Source: Thermodesulfobacteriota bacterium
GTDB taxonomy: Bacteria; Desulfobacterota; Thermodesulfobacteria; Thermodesulfobacteriales; Thermodesulfobacteriaceae
Direction of reading: 5' to 3'
Length of the DNA: 34,808 nucleotides
NCBI GenBank assembly: GCA_030550555.1
Contig: JAUQPD010000019.1
Span: 1 to 34,808, forward strand
This document shows, in pieces, positions 8,321-16,780 of the stretch. Below the pieces are notes generated by a model, which saw only the letters and a program-made list of their open reading frames with translations, made no database searches and was not told the DNA's origin. The translations under genes were made by a program, and so were the position numbers. Position 1 is the stretch's first letter. Each line of letters begins with the position of its first letter.

Positions 8321-9885
8321 GCCCCTTTGTAGCTAGTGATAAAGTATTTTTTTAGTCTATAGCTTAACTGTCTTCGGGTCATACCGAGAAGGCGCGCAGT
8401 TTTACTCAGATTAAATTGACACTGTTCTAAAGCTTGTAAAATCTTGTTTTTCTCTAACTCCTTTAGATCTGCAAGAAGGCCTCCTTTAGAGCTTGCAGAT
8501 ACCTCGGAGTTTACTATCTCAGATAGAGGTGAGACTTCTTTCTTTTTTAAGAATTTCTCAATATCTGCCTTTCCGATTACCTTTTTTTCACTAAGGAGAA
8601 CAATTCGCTCAAGAAGATTTTCGAGCTCTCTAACATTACCAGGAAAGGGGTAATCAATAAGGGTTTCCATTGCTTCAGGTGTGATCTTGAGTTCTTTTCC
8701 GTAGAGGTTATTAAATTTTTTGAGAAAGTGATTTACCAGATGGGGTATGTCCTCTTTGCGGTCGCGTAGAGGAGGAATGAAAAGAGGTACCACGTTTAGC
8801 CTCCAATATAGATCCTCTCGAAATTCTCCTCTCTTTACCATCTCTTCAAGGTTCCTGTTTGTGGCAGAGATAATTCTTACATCTACTTTTATGGTTTTGG
8901 TCCCACCAAGTCTCTCAAAAGTCTGTTCCTGAAGGACTCTGAGAAGCTTTGCCTGAAGAGAAAGGGGAAGATCTCCAACTTCATCTAGGAAAATAGTTCC
9001 CCCATCTGCAAGCTCAAACTTACCCTTTTTTGTTGTATAAGCTCCTGTAAAGGCACCTTTTTCGAATCCAAAGAGCTCTGCCTCAAGAAGAGTTTCAGGT
9101 ATGGCAGCACAGTTAATAGCAATAAAGGGATTTTTGGCTCTCGGTGAAGAAAAATGGATTGCTTTTGCAAGTAGCTCCTTTCCAGTACCAGACTCTCCCC
9201 TCAGAAGGATAGTCGCTCTTGTTGGAGCAACCTTTAGAGCAGTTTTAATTATTTCACGCATAACAGGACTTGCGCAAATGATGTTTTGAAACTGATAGCG
9301 TTCAATAAGTTCTTGCTCTAGTTCCTGTCGCTTGGAGCGTTCTTCATAGTAGGCTTGATAGAGCTTTAATGCCTGAGCAATAAGAGTAGCAACAATCTCC
9401 AAAACTCGAAGATCTTCCTCAAAAGAGATAGTTTCATCAAAGAGACGATCAACTGAAAGCACTCCAAGAATTTCACTCTTAAATCTTATAGGAACACAGA
9501 GGAAGGAAATATTATCTTTTTCTATTCGAGCACCAGTTCTGTTGAGAAAAAGAGGCTCTTTACCAATGTCAGGAACAATAATTGGTGCACCCGTCTCCAC
9601 AACTCTTCCAACAATTCCCTCCCCAATTTTATACCGACCTCTGGCAATCTGCTCAGGAGTAAGTCCATAGGCTACTGCAATTTTCAATTCTCCTGTTGTG
9701 GGATCAAGTAAAGTTATTGTACCTCTACGCATATCCAGATAATCAGATAAAAGCTTCATAGCTTGATAGAGATTGTCATAGAGATCAAAGGAGGAACTTA
9801 GGACTTTGCTAACTTCAAGTAGAACAGAAAGCTCAGCATTCTTACGTTCTAAATGATCCTTCATAGCTGATATCGATTTTAACAT
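8317..9885 (-). CDS. Sigma-54-dependent activator with GAF, AAA+ and Fis-type HTH domains (NifA-like)
   Basis: From the ATG at 9885 the protein has 522 residues. A short coiled-coil leads into a GAF domain (about 25-175), then the AAA+ domain (about 200-430) with Walker A GESGTGKE (230-237), the sigma-54 contact loop GAFTGA (277-282) and Walker B GGTIFLDE (295-302). A Fis-type helix-turn-helix lies at the C-terminus (SKTARLLGMTRRQLSYRLKK). Domain order and HTH sequence most resemble NifA. No receiver domain is present, so it is not NtrC. It is divergent from glnA, which suggests nitrogen control, but no nif gene is in the window. The start is uncertain: no good ribosome binding site precedes 9885 or the next ATG at 9864. 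Longer forms would run into the glnA leader. Confidence 0.88.
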   Translation of the reverse strand: MLKSISAMKDHLERKNAELSVLLEVSKVLSSSFDLYDNLYQAMKLLSDYLDMRRGTITLLDPTTGELKIAVAYGLTPEQIARGRYKIGEGIVGRVVETGAPIIVPDIGKEPLFLNRTGARIEKDNISFLCVPIRFKSEILGVLSVDRLFDETISFEEDLRVLEIVATLIAQALKLYQAYYEERSKRQELEQELIERYQFQNIICASPVMREIIKTALKVAPTRATILLRGESGTGKELLAKAIHFSSPRAKNPFIAINCAAIPETLLEAELFGFEKGAFTGAYTTKKGKFELADGGTIFLDEVGDLPLSLQAKLLRVLQEQTFERLGGTKTIKVDVRIISATNRNLEEMVKRGEFREDLYWRLNVVPLFIPPLRDRKEDIPHLVNHFLKKFNNLYGKELKITPEAMETLIDYPFPGNVRELENLLERIVLLSEKKVIGKADIEKFLKKKEVSPLSEIVNSEVSASSKGGLLADLKELEKNKILQALEQCQFNLSKTARLLGMTRRQLSYRLKKYFITSYKGA

Positions 9886-10082
9886 TTTGGTCAAATTTGT
9901 GCAATAGTTGTAGAGTTTGGACAAAATTGAACATGATTGTACACTTGAAAGAGTTGTATCACTTGGGGTGAACTTAAGAACAGGGCAATTTTGGAGGGGA
10001 ATAGCTAATTTTGAAGAACCTGCTTTCAGAATTGGTATATTTTTTGAAAAGGGATAATTAAAGTTTGAAGAGGAGGTTAGAG

Positions 10083-11417
10083 ATGGTTGAAAAGCCAAGA
10101 GATTCCAAGGATGTGTTGGAATTGGTCAAGAAGTATGATGTTCGTTTTGTGAGGTTTTGGTTTGTTGACATTCTTGGGCAGTTGAAAAGTTTTGCGGTTC
10201 ATGTGGACGAACTAGAGACTGCCTTTGAAGAGGGAATGGGATTTGATGGGTCATCAATTAAGGGTTTTGCTCGGATTGACGAGTCTGACATGATAGCAAT
10301 TCCTGACCCAACAACTTTCGTTATTCTTCCTTGGAGACCAAAAGAGAAGGCTGTTGCCAGGATGTTCTGCGATATCTACAATCCTGATGGGACACCCTAT
10401 CAGGGAGATCCCAGGTATGCTCTCAAAAGGGCTCTTGAAAAGATGAAAGCTATGGGATTTACCAACTTTTATGTTGGGCCAGAATTAGAGTTTTTCTATT
10501 TTAAATCTGACAAGGCTCCTGAGATACTTGATGAGGGAGGATATTTTGATTATCCCATGGACGCAGCAGAAGATCTAAGAAGAGAGACCATTCTTGCACT
10601 TGAATCTATGGGGATAAGAGTTGAATACTCTCATCATGAAGTAGCACCATCTCAACATGAAATTGATCTCCGATATGCTGATGCCTTAGAAATGGCTGAC
10701 ATAGTTATGACATATAAAGTGACAGTTAAAGAAGTTGCTAGGAAGTATGGAGTTTACGCTACATTTATGCCTAAACCTATTTATGGTGTTAATGGAAGTG
10801 GTATGCATACTCATCAAAGTCTTTTTATTGGTAACAAAAATGCCTTCTTTGATCCCAATGACCCCTTCCATTTATCAGATATTGCTAAGCATTACACTGC
10901 TGGACTTCTCAAGCATATAAAAGAAATCACCTTAGTTTTGAATCAGTGGGTCAATTCTTATAAACGTCTTGTCCCTGGTTATGAGGCCCCAGTTTACATC
11001 TGCTGGGCAAGAAGGAATCGTTCCGCACTCATTAGAATCCCTATGTATAAACCTGGAAAGGAGAAGGCTACCCGTATTGAGCTCAGATCTCCAGATCCTG
11101 GTTGCAATCCCTACCTCGCCTTTGCCTGTATGCTTACAGCAGGATTAAAGGGAATTGAGAGAAAATATCCCCTCCCTGATCCTGTTGAGCAAGATGTTTA
11201 TCACATGTGCCCAACTGATAGAGCCAAACTTGGTATTGAGGAGCTTCCAGGTAGTCTCATTGAAGCCATTGAACATGCAGAAAAGAGCGAGATCTTGAGA
11301 GAGGCCCTTGGTGATCACATCTTTGAACAACTAATTATAAACAAAAAAATGGAGTGGGATGACTATAGAGTAAGGGTTACGGAGTACGAAATTCATAGAT
11401 ATCTACCTATATTGTAG
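10083..11417 (+). CDS. glnA: Glutamine synthetase, class I-alpha
   Basis: ATP-dependent amidation of glutamate with ammonia, the entry point of ammonium assimilation. I chose the ATG at 10083 (444 residues), which has an AGGAGG 6 nt upstream. Signatures include FDGSSIKGF, the metal-site GPELEFFYF, NGSGMHTHQSLF and RNRSALIRIP. At about 440 residues and without the insertion and Tyr loop of the beta class, it belongs to GSI-alpha, which is normally controlled by feedback and regulatory proteins rather than by adenylylation. The Arg in KGFARIDESDM matches the position used for feedback inhibition in Bacillus. It is divergent from a NifA-like activator. A strong hairpin follows the stop, and nadE follows that. 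Confidence 0.97.
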   Translation: MVEKPRDSKDVLELVKKYDVRFVRFWFVDILGQLKSFAVHVDELETAFEEGMGFDGSSIKGFARIDESDMIAIPDPTTFVILPWRPKEKAVARMFCDIYNPDGTPYQGDPRYALKRALEKMKAMGFTNFYVGPELEFFYFKSDKAPEILDEGGYFDYPMDAAEDLRRETILALESMGIRVEYSHHEVAPSQHEIDLRYADALEMADIVMTYKVTVKEVARKYGVYATFMPKPIYGVNGSGMHTHQSLFIGNKNAFFDPNDPFHLSDIAKHYTAGLLKHIKEITLVLNQWVNSYKRLVPGYEAPVYICWARRNRSALIRIPMYKPGKEKATRIELRSPDPGCNPYLAFACMLTAGLKGIERKYPLPDPVEQDVYHMCPTDRAKLGIEELPGSLIEAIEHAEKSEILREALGDHIFEQLIINKKMEWDDYRVRVTEYEIHRYLPIL

Positions 11418-11427
11418 AAACTAAAGA

Positions 11428-11455
11428 CTCCCCATCCTATGAGATGGATGGGGAG
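11428..11455 (+). promoter_or_regulatory. Perfect 10-bp hairpin between glnA and nadE overlapping the nadE ribosome binding site
   Basis: CTCCCCATCC (11428-11437) pairs perfectly with GGATGGGGAG (11446-11455) around an 8-nt loop. No T-run follows, so it is not a standard intrinsic terminator. The 3' arm contains the first bases of the purine-rich GGGGAGGGAG (11450-11459) that serves as nadE ribosome binding site. The folded RNA would partly hide that site, and may also stabilise the 3' end of glnA mRNA. Confidence 0.6.
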
Positions 11456-11468
11456 GGAGTGTTAGTTT

Positions 11469-13160
11469 ATGAGATATCTTAATATCGCTCTTTCCCAAAT
11501 TAATCCTACTTTGGGGGATTTTAAGCAAAATCTTTCTAGAATTTTGGATTTTATTAGAAGAGTAGGAGAGAGGGCTCACCTTGTGGTATTTCCAGAGCTT
11601 GCTCTTCCTGGCTATCCAGCACATGATCTTCTCCTAAGAAGAGACTTTCTCTATGAAGTCAAAACTGCCTTAAGTGACCTTCAAGACGCTACCAAAGATT
11701 TTGATTCAGTTATCCTTCTTGGCCTTCCCTTCTACAAAGAGGATGGCCTTTATAACAGCGTGGTCTCACTACATAAAGGAAAAATTATTGGAATTTGCCA
11801 TAAAAGATACCTCTCTCGATGGGGAGCATTTGGTGAAGAGAGATATTTTAGGATGGGAGATGGTTTACTATTTTTGGATGTAAATGGCATTTCTTGTGGG
11901 GTGACTTTTTGGGAAGATTTATGGATGCCTTCAGCGATTAATAATAAGTATAAAACATTGATTGCTATTGGGGTCTTGCCATATGAAATTGGTGGATATA
12001 ATGCAAGAGAAAATTTGCTTAAAGCTCGAGCTTTAGAAACCCAGGCCTATGTGGTATATGTCAATATGGTTGGGGGGCAAGATGATTTGGTTTTTGATGG
12101 GAGATCACTGGTTATTTCACCCCAGGGCAAGATCATAGCTAGAGCTAAGGCTTTTGAGGAAGACCTTCTTATTGTAAGCTTACCAATGGAGCCTCTAGAG
12201 AGTTTAAGATTACTCGAGCCACGCTTAAGGGAGGAATCAAGAGTGGAAGATATAGAAACGATTACCATTCACTTGAGAGGGGAGCCCCCATATTTTGAGG
12301 GAAGAATTGAGGCGAACCTTGAAGGGGAGGCGGAGATCTATTCAGCCCTAAAACTTTCCCTCTCGGACTATGTGAGGAAAAATGGTTTTAAAGGGGTTAT
12401 CTTGGGTCTATCGGGTGGTATTGATTCTGCTCTGGTTGCAACCCTTGCGGTTGATACCCTTGGGAGGGAGAGAGTTAAGGCCCTTTTTATGCCAAGTGAG
12501 TTTACCTCTCGGGAGTCCTATGAGGATGCAAAAAGGCTTTCTGAAAACCTTGGAATTGAACTTCTTGAACTACCTATCTTGCAAATATTTAAATGCTACC
12601 GTGATGAGTTAGCCCAAAGGCTTCACTGTTGGGATTTTACAGTGGCGGATGAAAATCTTCAGGCAAGAATTAGGGCAAATCTCCTTTTTTATCTCTCCAA
12701 CCGAGAGGGCTATCTTGTGCTCTCTACTTCTAATAAAAGTGAGTCTGCGACTGGTTATGGGACCATCTATGGCGACATTGCTGGTGGCTTTGCCCCTCTA
12801 AAAGATGTATACAAAACCTGGGTTTATAGGCTTGCCAGATATCGCAACTCTCTAAGCCCTGTAATTCCTGAACGCATACTCCTTAAGGCTCCCTCTGCTG
12901 AGCTTAGGCCAGGTCAAACTGATCAAGAGACACTTCCCCCTTATGACCTTTTGGATGAGATCTTGCAACTTCACCTGGAAGAGGGGATGACCCCTCAGGA
13001 GATTATTGAAAGGGGCTTTGAAGCAGAGACAGTCTACAAAGTTATGAAGATGGTTAAGTCCGCTGAATACAAACGAAGACAGGCCCCAGTTGGTCCAAAG
13101 ATTACAAAAAGGGCCTTTGGAACAGATATTTACCTTCCCCTAACCTGCGGTTTCCTATGA
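11469..13160 (+). CDS. nadE: Two-domain NAD+ synthetase with a probably inactive glutaminase domain
   Basis: 563 residues: an N-terminal nitrilase-type glutaminase domain (about 1-260) fused to a C-terminal NAD synthetase domain. The latter has the ATP-pyrophosphatase loop LGLSGGIDSA near residue 315, STSNKSE, GDIAGGFAPLKDVYK and PSAELRPGQTDQ. It adenylates and amidates nicotinate adenine dinucleotide to NAD+. In the glutaminase triad, E43 (FPELALPGYP) and K112 (HKRYL) are present, but the catalytic Cys of the usual CEDLW motif is W148 (FWEDLW). The codon at 11910-11912 is TGG. The usual LPNYGVFDE loop reads LSRWGAFGE. The enzyme probably uses free ammonia, which would fit its position next to glnA. 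The ribosome binding site overlaps the hairpin described at 11428-11455. Confidence 0.95.
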   Translation: MRYLNIALSQINPTLGDFKQNLSRILDFIRRVGERAHLVVFPELALPGYPAHDLLLRRDFLYEVKTALSDLQDATKDFDSVILLGLPFYKEDGLYNSVVSLHKGKIIGICHKRYLSRWGAFGEERYFRMGDGLLFLDVNGISCGVTFWEDLWMPSAINNKYKTLIAIGVLPYEIGGYNARENLLKARALETQAYVVYVNMVGGQDDLVFDGRSLVISPQGKIIARAKAFEEDLLIVSLPMEPLESLRLLEPRLREESRVEDIETITIHLRGEPPYFEGRIEANLEGEAEIYSALKLSLSDYVRKNGFKGVILGLSGGIDSALVATLAVDTLGRERVKALFMPSEFTSRESYEDAKRLSENLGIELLELPILQIFKCYRDELAQRLHCWDFTVADENLQARIRANLLFYLSNREGYLVLSTSNKSESATGYGTIYGDIAGGFAPLKDVYKTWVYRLARYRNSLSPVIPERILLKAPSAELRPGQTDQETLPPYDLLDEILQLHLEEGMTPQEIIERGFEAETVYKVMKMVKSAEYKRRQAPVGPKITKRAFGTDIYLPLTCGFL

Positions 13161-13356
13161 AAATGTTACTTTAAAGCAGACATGAACCAAACAGGCTCTT
13201 TAGAGATATTGGAGACGAAAAAATTTTCACAAAGAGGAAGGGACCTTCATCAGAAGAGGGATAAAAAAAGAATAAAAAATTTGAGTAGGACTCCTATTTT
13301 TAAAAAATGAGATTATAATAACTTGACCTGGCTATAGAAAGGAGGAAGAAGGGCAG

Positions 13357-14880
13357 ATGTCTACACCTATTTTTGCAAATTTTCATCCTGATTTTTATGT
13401 CGAGAGACTTTGGGATAAGTGCATCAAATGTAAACGCTGTATAAGGGAATGCACCTATGGAGTCCATATTTGGGATGAGAAAAAAAAGACTCTTAAGGAG
13501 GACCACACTAAATGTGTGGGGTGTCACCGTTGTTCCGCAATGTGCCCCACAAATGCTTTGATTATTCGCAGGCATCCTTCAGATTTTAGGGAACATGCCC
13601 TTTGGACTCCGTGGTTCATTAAAAATATATACAAGCAAGCTGATCAAGGGGGAGTGCTTTTAACCTCAACAGGCTGTGCTCTGCCCTACAAGAATTACTT
13701 TGATCACTTAGTAATAGATGCCTGTCAGGTCACTAATCCGCCGATAGATCCGTTAAGAGAGCCCATGGAACTTAGGACCTTCATTGGGCCTAAGCCTGAA
13801 GCTGTAGAAGTAGAAGAAGTGAATGGGCGATTTAGACTCAAGAAAAAATTACCTCCTGTTATAAGGATAGAAGTTCCCATAATGTTTGCGGGGATGTCCT
13901 ATGGAGCAATAAGTCTTCATGTGCACCAGGGATTAGCTCGAGCTGCAAGGGATCTTGGAACTCTTTACAATACAGGTGAAGGTGGGCTCCATGCATCCCT
14001 TTACGAATATGGAGCAAACACCATTGTTCAATGTGCCTCAGGACGATTTGGACTTCATATTGATTATCTTAACGCAGGGGTAGCTATAGAGATAAAGATT
14101 GGGCAAGGTGCAAAGCCTGGCATTGGTGGACATCTGCCTGGAGAAAAGGTGACTGAAGAGATTTCAAAGACCAGGATGATTCCTGTTGGAAGTGACGCTC
14201 TGTCTCCAGCTCCTCACCATGATATCTATTCCATTGAGGATTTAAGAGGACTTATTTTTGCTCTAAAGGAGGCAACAGAATACAAAAAATTAGTCTTTGT
14301 TAAGATTGCAGCGGTTCACAATGTAGCTGCTATTGCATCTGGCATTGTTAGGGCTGGTGCTGATGCGGTAGTGATAGATGGGTTAAAAGGGGGAACTGGT
14401 GCATCTCCTACTATGTTTAGAGACAATATTGGTATTCCTATAGAGCTTGCGATTTCAGCGGTAGATAAGAGGCTTAGAGAGGAGGGTATACGCCACAGAA
14501 CAAGCATTATTGCCTCTGGTGGGATTCGCTGTAGTGCAGATGTCGTAAAGGCCATAGCTCTTGGGGCGGATGCGGTCTATATTGGCACTGCTGCGCTTAT
14601 TGCCTGTGGATGTACTATGTGTCAGAGATGCCATACAGGTAAATGTCCCTGGGGTATTGCCACTAACAATCCTGAGCTGATGAAGAGACTCCCTCCAGAG
14701 GTTGCCTATGAGAAGATTTACAATCTCGTAAAAGGTTGGGCCCATGAGATCAAGGAAATGCTTGGAGCAATGGGTATCAATTCAATCGAAAGTCTCAAGG
14801 GAAATAGAGACAAATTGCGAGCAGTGGGTCTAACCAGGGAAGAAATGGAAATCTTAGAAGTAAAACATGCTGGGGAGTAG
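13357..14880 (+). CDS. Glutamate synthase, archaeal-type central FMN/Fe-S subunit
   Basis: 507 residues. The N-terminus has a ferredoxin-like pair of [4Fe-4S] motifs (CIKCKRCIREC and CVGCHRCSAMC, about residues 22-70), followed by the FMN-binding TIM-barrel glutamate synthase domain. Signatures are MFAGMSYGAIS, the GQGAKPGIGGHLPG loop, IDGLKGGTGASP and the GADAVYIGTAAL stretch. CGCTMCQRCHTGKC near residue 418 is the [3Fe-4S] cluster site. It reduces the 2-oxoglutarate/ammonia adduct to glutamate. In archaea and some thermophiles GltB is split into three proteins, and here the other two parts follow directly. An AAAGGAGG ribosome binding site lies 11 nt before the ATG. The electron donor subunit GltD is not in the window, and the ferredoxin domain suggests ferredoxin or an unlinked partner. 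Confidence 0.94.
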   Translation: MSTPIFANFHPDFYVERLWDKCIKCKRCIRECTYGVHIWDEKKKTLKEDHTKCVGCHRCSAMCPTNALIIRRHPSDFREHALWTPWFIKNIYKQADQGGVLLTSTGCALPYKNYFDHLVIDACQVTNPPIDPLREPMELRTFIGPKPEAVEVEEVNGRFRLKKKLPPVIRIEVPIMFAGMSYGAISLHVHQGLARAARDLGTLYNTGEGGLHASLYEYGANTIVQCASGRFGLHIDYLNAGVAIEIKIGQGAKPGIGGHLPGEKVTEEISKTRMIPVGSDALSPAPHHDIYSIEDLRGLIFALKEATEYKKLVFVKIAAVHNVAAIASGIVRAGADAVVIDGLKGGTGASPTMFRDNIGIPIELAISAVDKRLREEGIRHRTSIIASGGIRCSADVVKAIALGADAVYIGTAALIACGCTMCQRCHTGKCPWGIATNNPELMKRLPPEVAYEKIYNLVKGWAHEIKEMLGAMGINSIESLKGNRDKLRAVGLTREEMEILEVKHAGE

Positions 14881-14886
14881 AGTCCT

Positions 14887-16086
14887 ATGTGGAATATCTA
14901 TTTGAGAGCAAAGGAAATTTCAGGCTGTGGGATATCAGGTATCATTCACAGGAAGGGAGAGTTAATTCCTGGAGAAATGATCATTAAATCAATCTGTTGT
15001 CAGTATGAGCGTGGAAATGGGCTTGGTGCTGGGTTTGCTGCCTATGGTATCTATCCAGAATTCAAAGATTTCTACGCTTTGCATGTCATGGGCCAATGTA
15101 GGGAATCCCTTGAAAGGGTAGAGGAATTTCTTCACAAGAGGACCTATGTTAGCTTTCAGGAACCTATACCAACAAGGAGAGTAAAAACAATCAAGAATCC
15201 TCCTCTTTTTAAGAGATACTTTGTCCGACCCAAATTTGAGGGGGAGATTGTTGAGGCAGAAGATGGGCAGTCTGAGGATGATTTCATGGTAAATCTTGTT
15301 ATGGAAATAAATGAGAAGATTTCCGGAGCCTATGTTATCTCTTCTGGCAAGAACATGGGTGTTTTTAAGGGTGTAGGATTTCCCGATGAAATTGCGGAGT
15401 TTTTCAGAATTGATGAATATCAGGCTTACATATGGACAGCCCATAACAGGTTCCCCACAAACACACCTGGTTGGTGGGGTGGAGCCCATCCTTTCACTCT
15501 ACTTGATTGGTCTATAGTTCACAATGGTGAGATCTCAAGTTATGGAACAAATAAGAGATATTTAGAACTCTTTGGCTATAAATGTACACTTCTCACAGAT
15601 ACGGAGGTTGTAGCTTATATTTTGGATCTCCTAATTCGCAGACATGGACTTCCTTTGGAGCTTGCCTGTAAGGTGATGGCACCACCATTTTGGATTGAAA
15701 TTGATGAAATGGATGAGGAAGATAGAGAACTCTACACAGCTCTTCGGATGGTTTATGGAGGGGCGGTCCTGAATGGACCTTTTGCGATCCTTTTTGCCTA
15801 TAATGGAGGCCTTGTGGGATTGAATGACCGAGTTAAGCTAAGACCTCTTGTTGTTGCCAACAAGGGTGACCTCTATGTGATGGGGTCTGAGGAGGCAGCA
15901 ATAAGGACTATTCTTCCTGATCCAGAGAGGGTTTGGGCTCCCAAGGCAGGTGAGCCTGTAATAGTGGAAATGGAAGAAGCCACCATACCCAATCAAAAAA
16001 GTTATCTAAAAGTGAGACCCAAGGAGGAAAGAGAGGATGCCCTTAGAATTGGAAGTTACCCCCTTTCACTATTCACAAGTAAATAA
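14887..16086 (+). CDS. Glutamate synthase, class II glutamine amidotransferase subunit
   Basis: 399 residues homologous to the amidotransferase domain of GltB. The catalytic nucleophile is C14 in SGCGISGII, so the first 13 residues (MWNIYLRAKEISG) must be removed to expose an N-terminal Cys, as for large bacterial GltB. No start codon lies directly before that Cys. AHNRFPTNTPGWWGGAHPF, IVHNGEISSYG and LLTDTEVVAYILD are typical substrate-binding segments. The protein releases ammonia from glutamine for the FMN subunit. The gene starts 6 bp after that subunit's stop, with a GGGGAG ribosome binding site, and its 3' end overlaps the next gene by 50 bp. Confidence 0.93.
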   Translation: MWNIYLRAKEISGCGISGIIHRKGELIPGEMIIKSICCQYERGNGLGAGFAAYGIYPEFKDFYALHVMGQCRESLERVEEFLHKRTYVSFQEPIPTRRVKTIKNPPLFKRYFVRPKFEGEIVEAEDGQSEDDFMVNLVMEINEKISGAYVISSGKNMGVFKGVGFPDEIAEFFRIDEYQAYIWTAHNRFPTNTPGWWGGAHPFTLLDWSIVHNGEISSYGTNKRYLELFGYKCTLLTDTEVVAYILDLLIRRHGLPLELACKVMAPPFWIEIDEMDEEDRELYTALRMVYGGAVLNGPFAILFAYNGGLVGLNDRVKLRPLVVANKGDLYVMGSEEAAIRTILPDPERVWAPKAGEPVIVEMEEATIPNQKSYLKVRPKEEREDALRIGSYPLSLFTSK

Positions 16087-16780
16087 GATAATTAGAGAAC
16101 ACATCAGCAAAGGAGAGAGGGAATTCGTTCTTCGGGGAGTTAACGGACATCGCTATCTTTTTGCAGGGGTCTCTGCAGAGGTTTCTGCTGTGATTTATGG
16201 GACTCCTGGCCTTGATCTTGGAGCCTTTATGAGGGGGCCTGTTATAAGGGTCTTTGGAAGTGTCCAAGATGGAGCAGGAAACACCATGGATCACGGGAAA
16301 ATAATTGTTCATGGAATGGCAGGCGATGTGATTGGCTATGCAATGAGAGGCGGAAAAATTCATATTTTCGGCGACGTAGGATATCGAGTCGGTATCCATA
16401 TGAAGGCCTATATGGACAAAGTCCCAGTAATCATTATTGGTGGTAAAGCAGGGGACTTTCTTGGTGAATACATGGCAGGTGGGATAATCATCCTCCTTGG
16501 TATGAATACTATATATCCTGAGCGTCCGATAGCTGGTCTATTTTTAGGCACAGGTATGCATGGTGGAGCAATCTATATTAGAGGTAAAGTCAGAGAGAAT
16601 CAACTTGGGCTTGGCTTAAAACCTTATGCCCTAGATAGTGACGACGAAAAGCTTTTAGAAAGCTACCTTAAAGAATACTGCGATGACTTTGGACTAGACA
16701 TTTCAGAAATCCTCAAGGAAGACTTCATAAAGATCATCCCCTATACCCACAGACCGTATGGTAAACTCTATGCCTACTGA
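16037..16780 (+). CDS. Glutamate synthase, GXGXG-domain subunit
   Basis: 247 residues. From about residue 60 to 200 the protein shows the repeated Gly-rich beta-helix of the GltB C-terminal domain (GTPGLDLGAFMRGP, GSVQDGAGNTMDHG, GMAGDVIGYAMRGG, GGKAGDFLGEYMAGG, GTGMHGGAIYIRG). The domain is structural and helps connect the amidotransferase and FMN domains and the ammonia tunnel. The ATG at 16037 has an AAGGAGG 9 nt upstream and lies inside the preceding gene, so translation is likely coupled. The C-terminal 50 residues are helical and acidic. Its last bases overlap the 3' end of a decayed gene on the other strand. Confidence 0.92.
   Translation: MPLELEVTPFHYSQVNKIIREHISKGEREFVLRGVNGHRYLFAGVSAEVSAVIYGTPGLDLGAFMRGPVIRVFGSVQDGAGNTMDHGKIIVHGMAGDVIGYAMRGGKIHIFGDVGYRVGIHMKAYMDKVPVIIIGGKAGDFLGEYMAGGIIILLGMNTIYPERPIAGLFLGTGMHGGAIYIRGKVRENQLGLGLKPYALDSDDEKLLESYLKEYCDDFGLDISEILKEDFIKIIPYTHRPYGKLYAY

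Noticed and set aside
10018-10060. Sigma-54 promoter for glnA
   Set aside because: The best match has GA instead of the nearly invariant GC at -12, so it is mentioned only as a candidate and not listed as a feature.
9886-10098. N-terminal extension of the sigma-54 activator from an ATG at 10098
   Set aside because: The extra 71 residues have no domain character (Ser/Asn/Pro-rich), overlap the glnA ribosome binding site and start, and precede the normal GAF-domain start.
13161-13356. Possible small gene or promoter in the 196-bp gap before the glutamate synthase genes
   Set aside because: No open frame with a ribosome binding site was seen. A TATAAT at 13314-13319 has no -35 box at the right distance, so only the AAAGGAGG before 13357 is convincing.
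14989-15489. Open frame of 166 codons opposite the amidotransferase subunit
   Set aside because: It lies fully antisense to a secure gene and its sequence is not protein-like (many Cys, Pro and odd hydrophobic runs).
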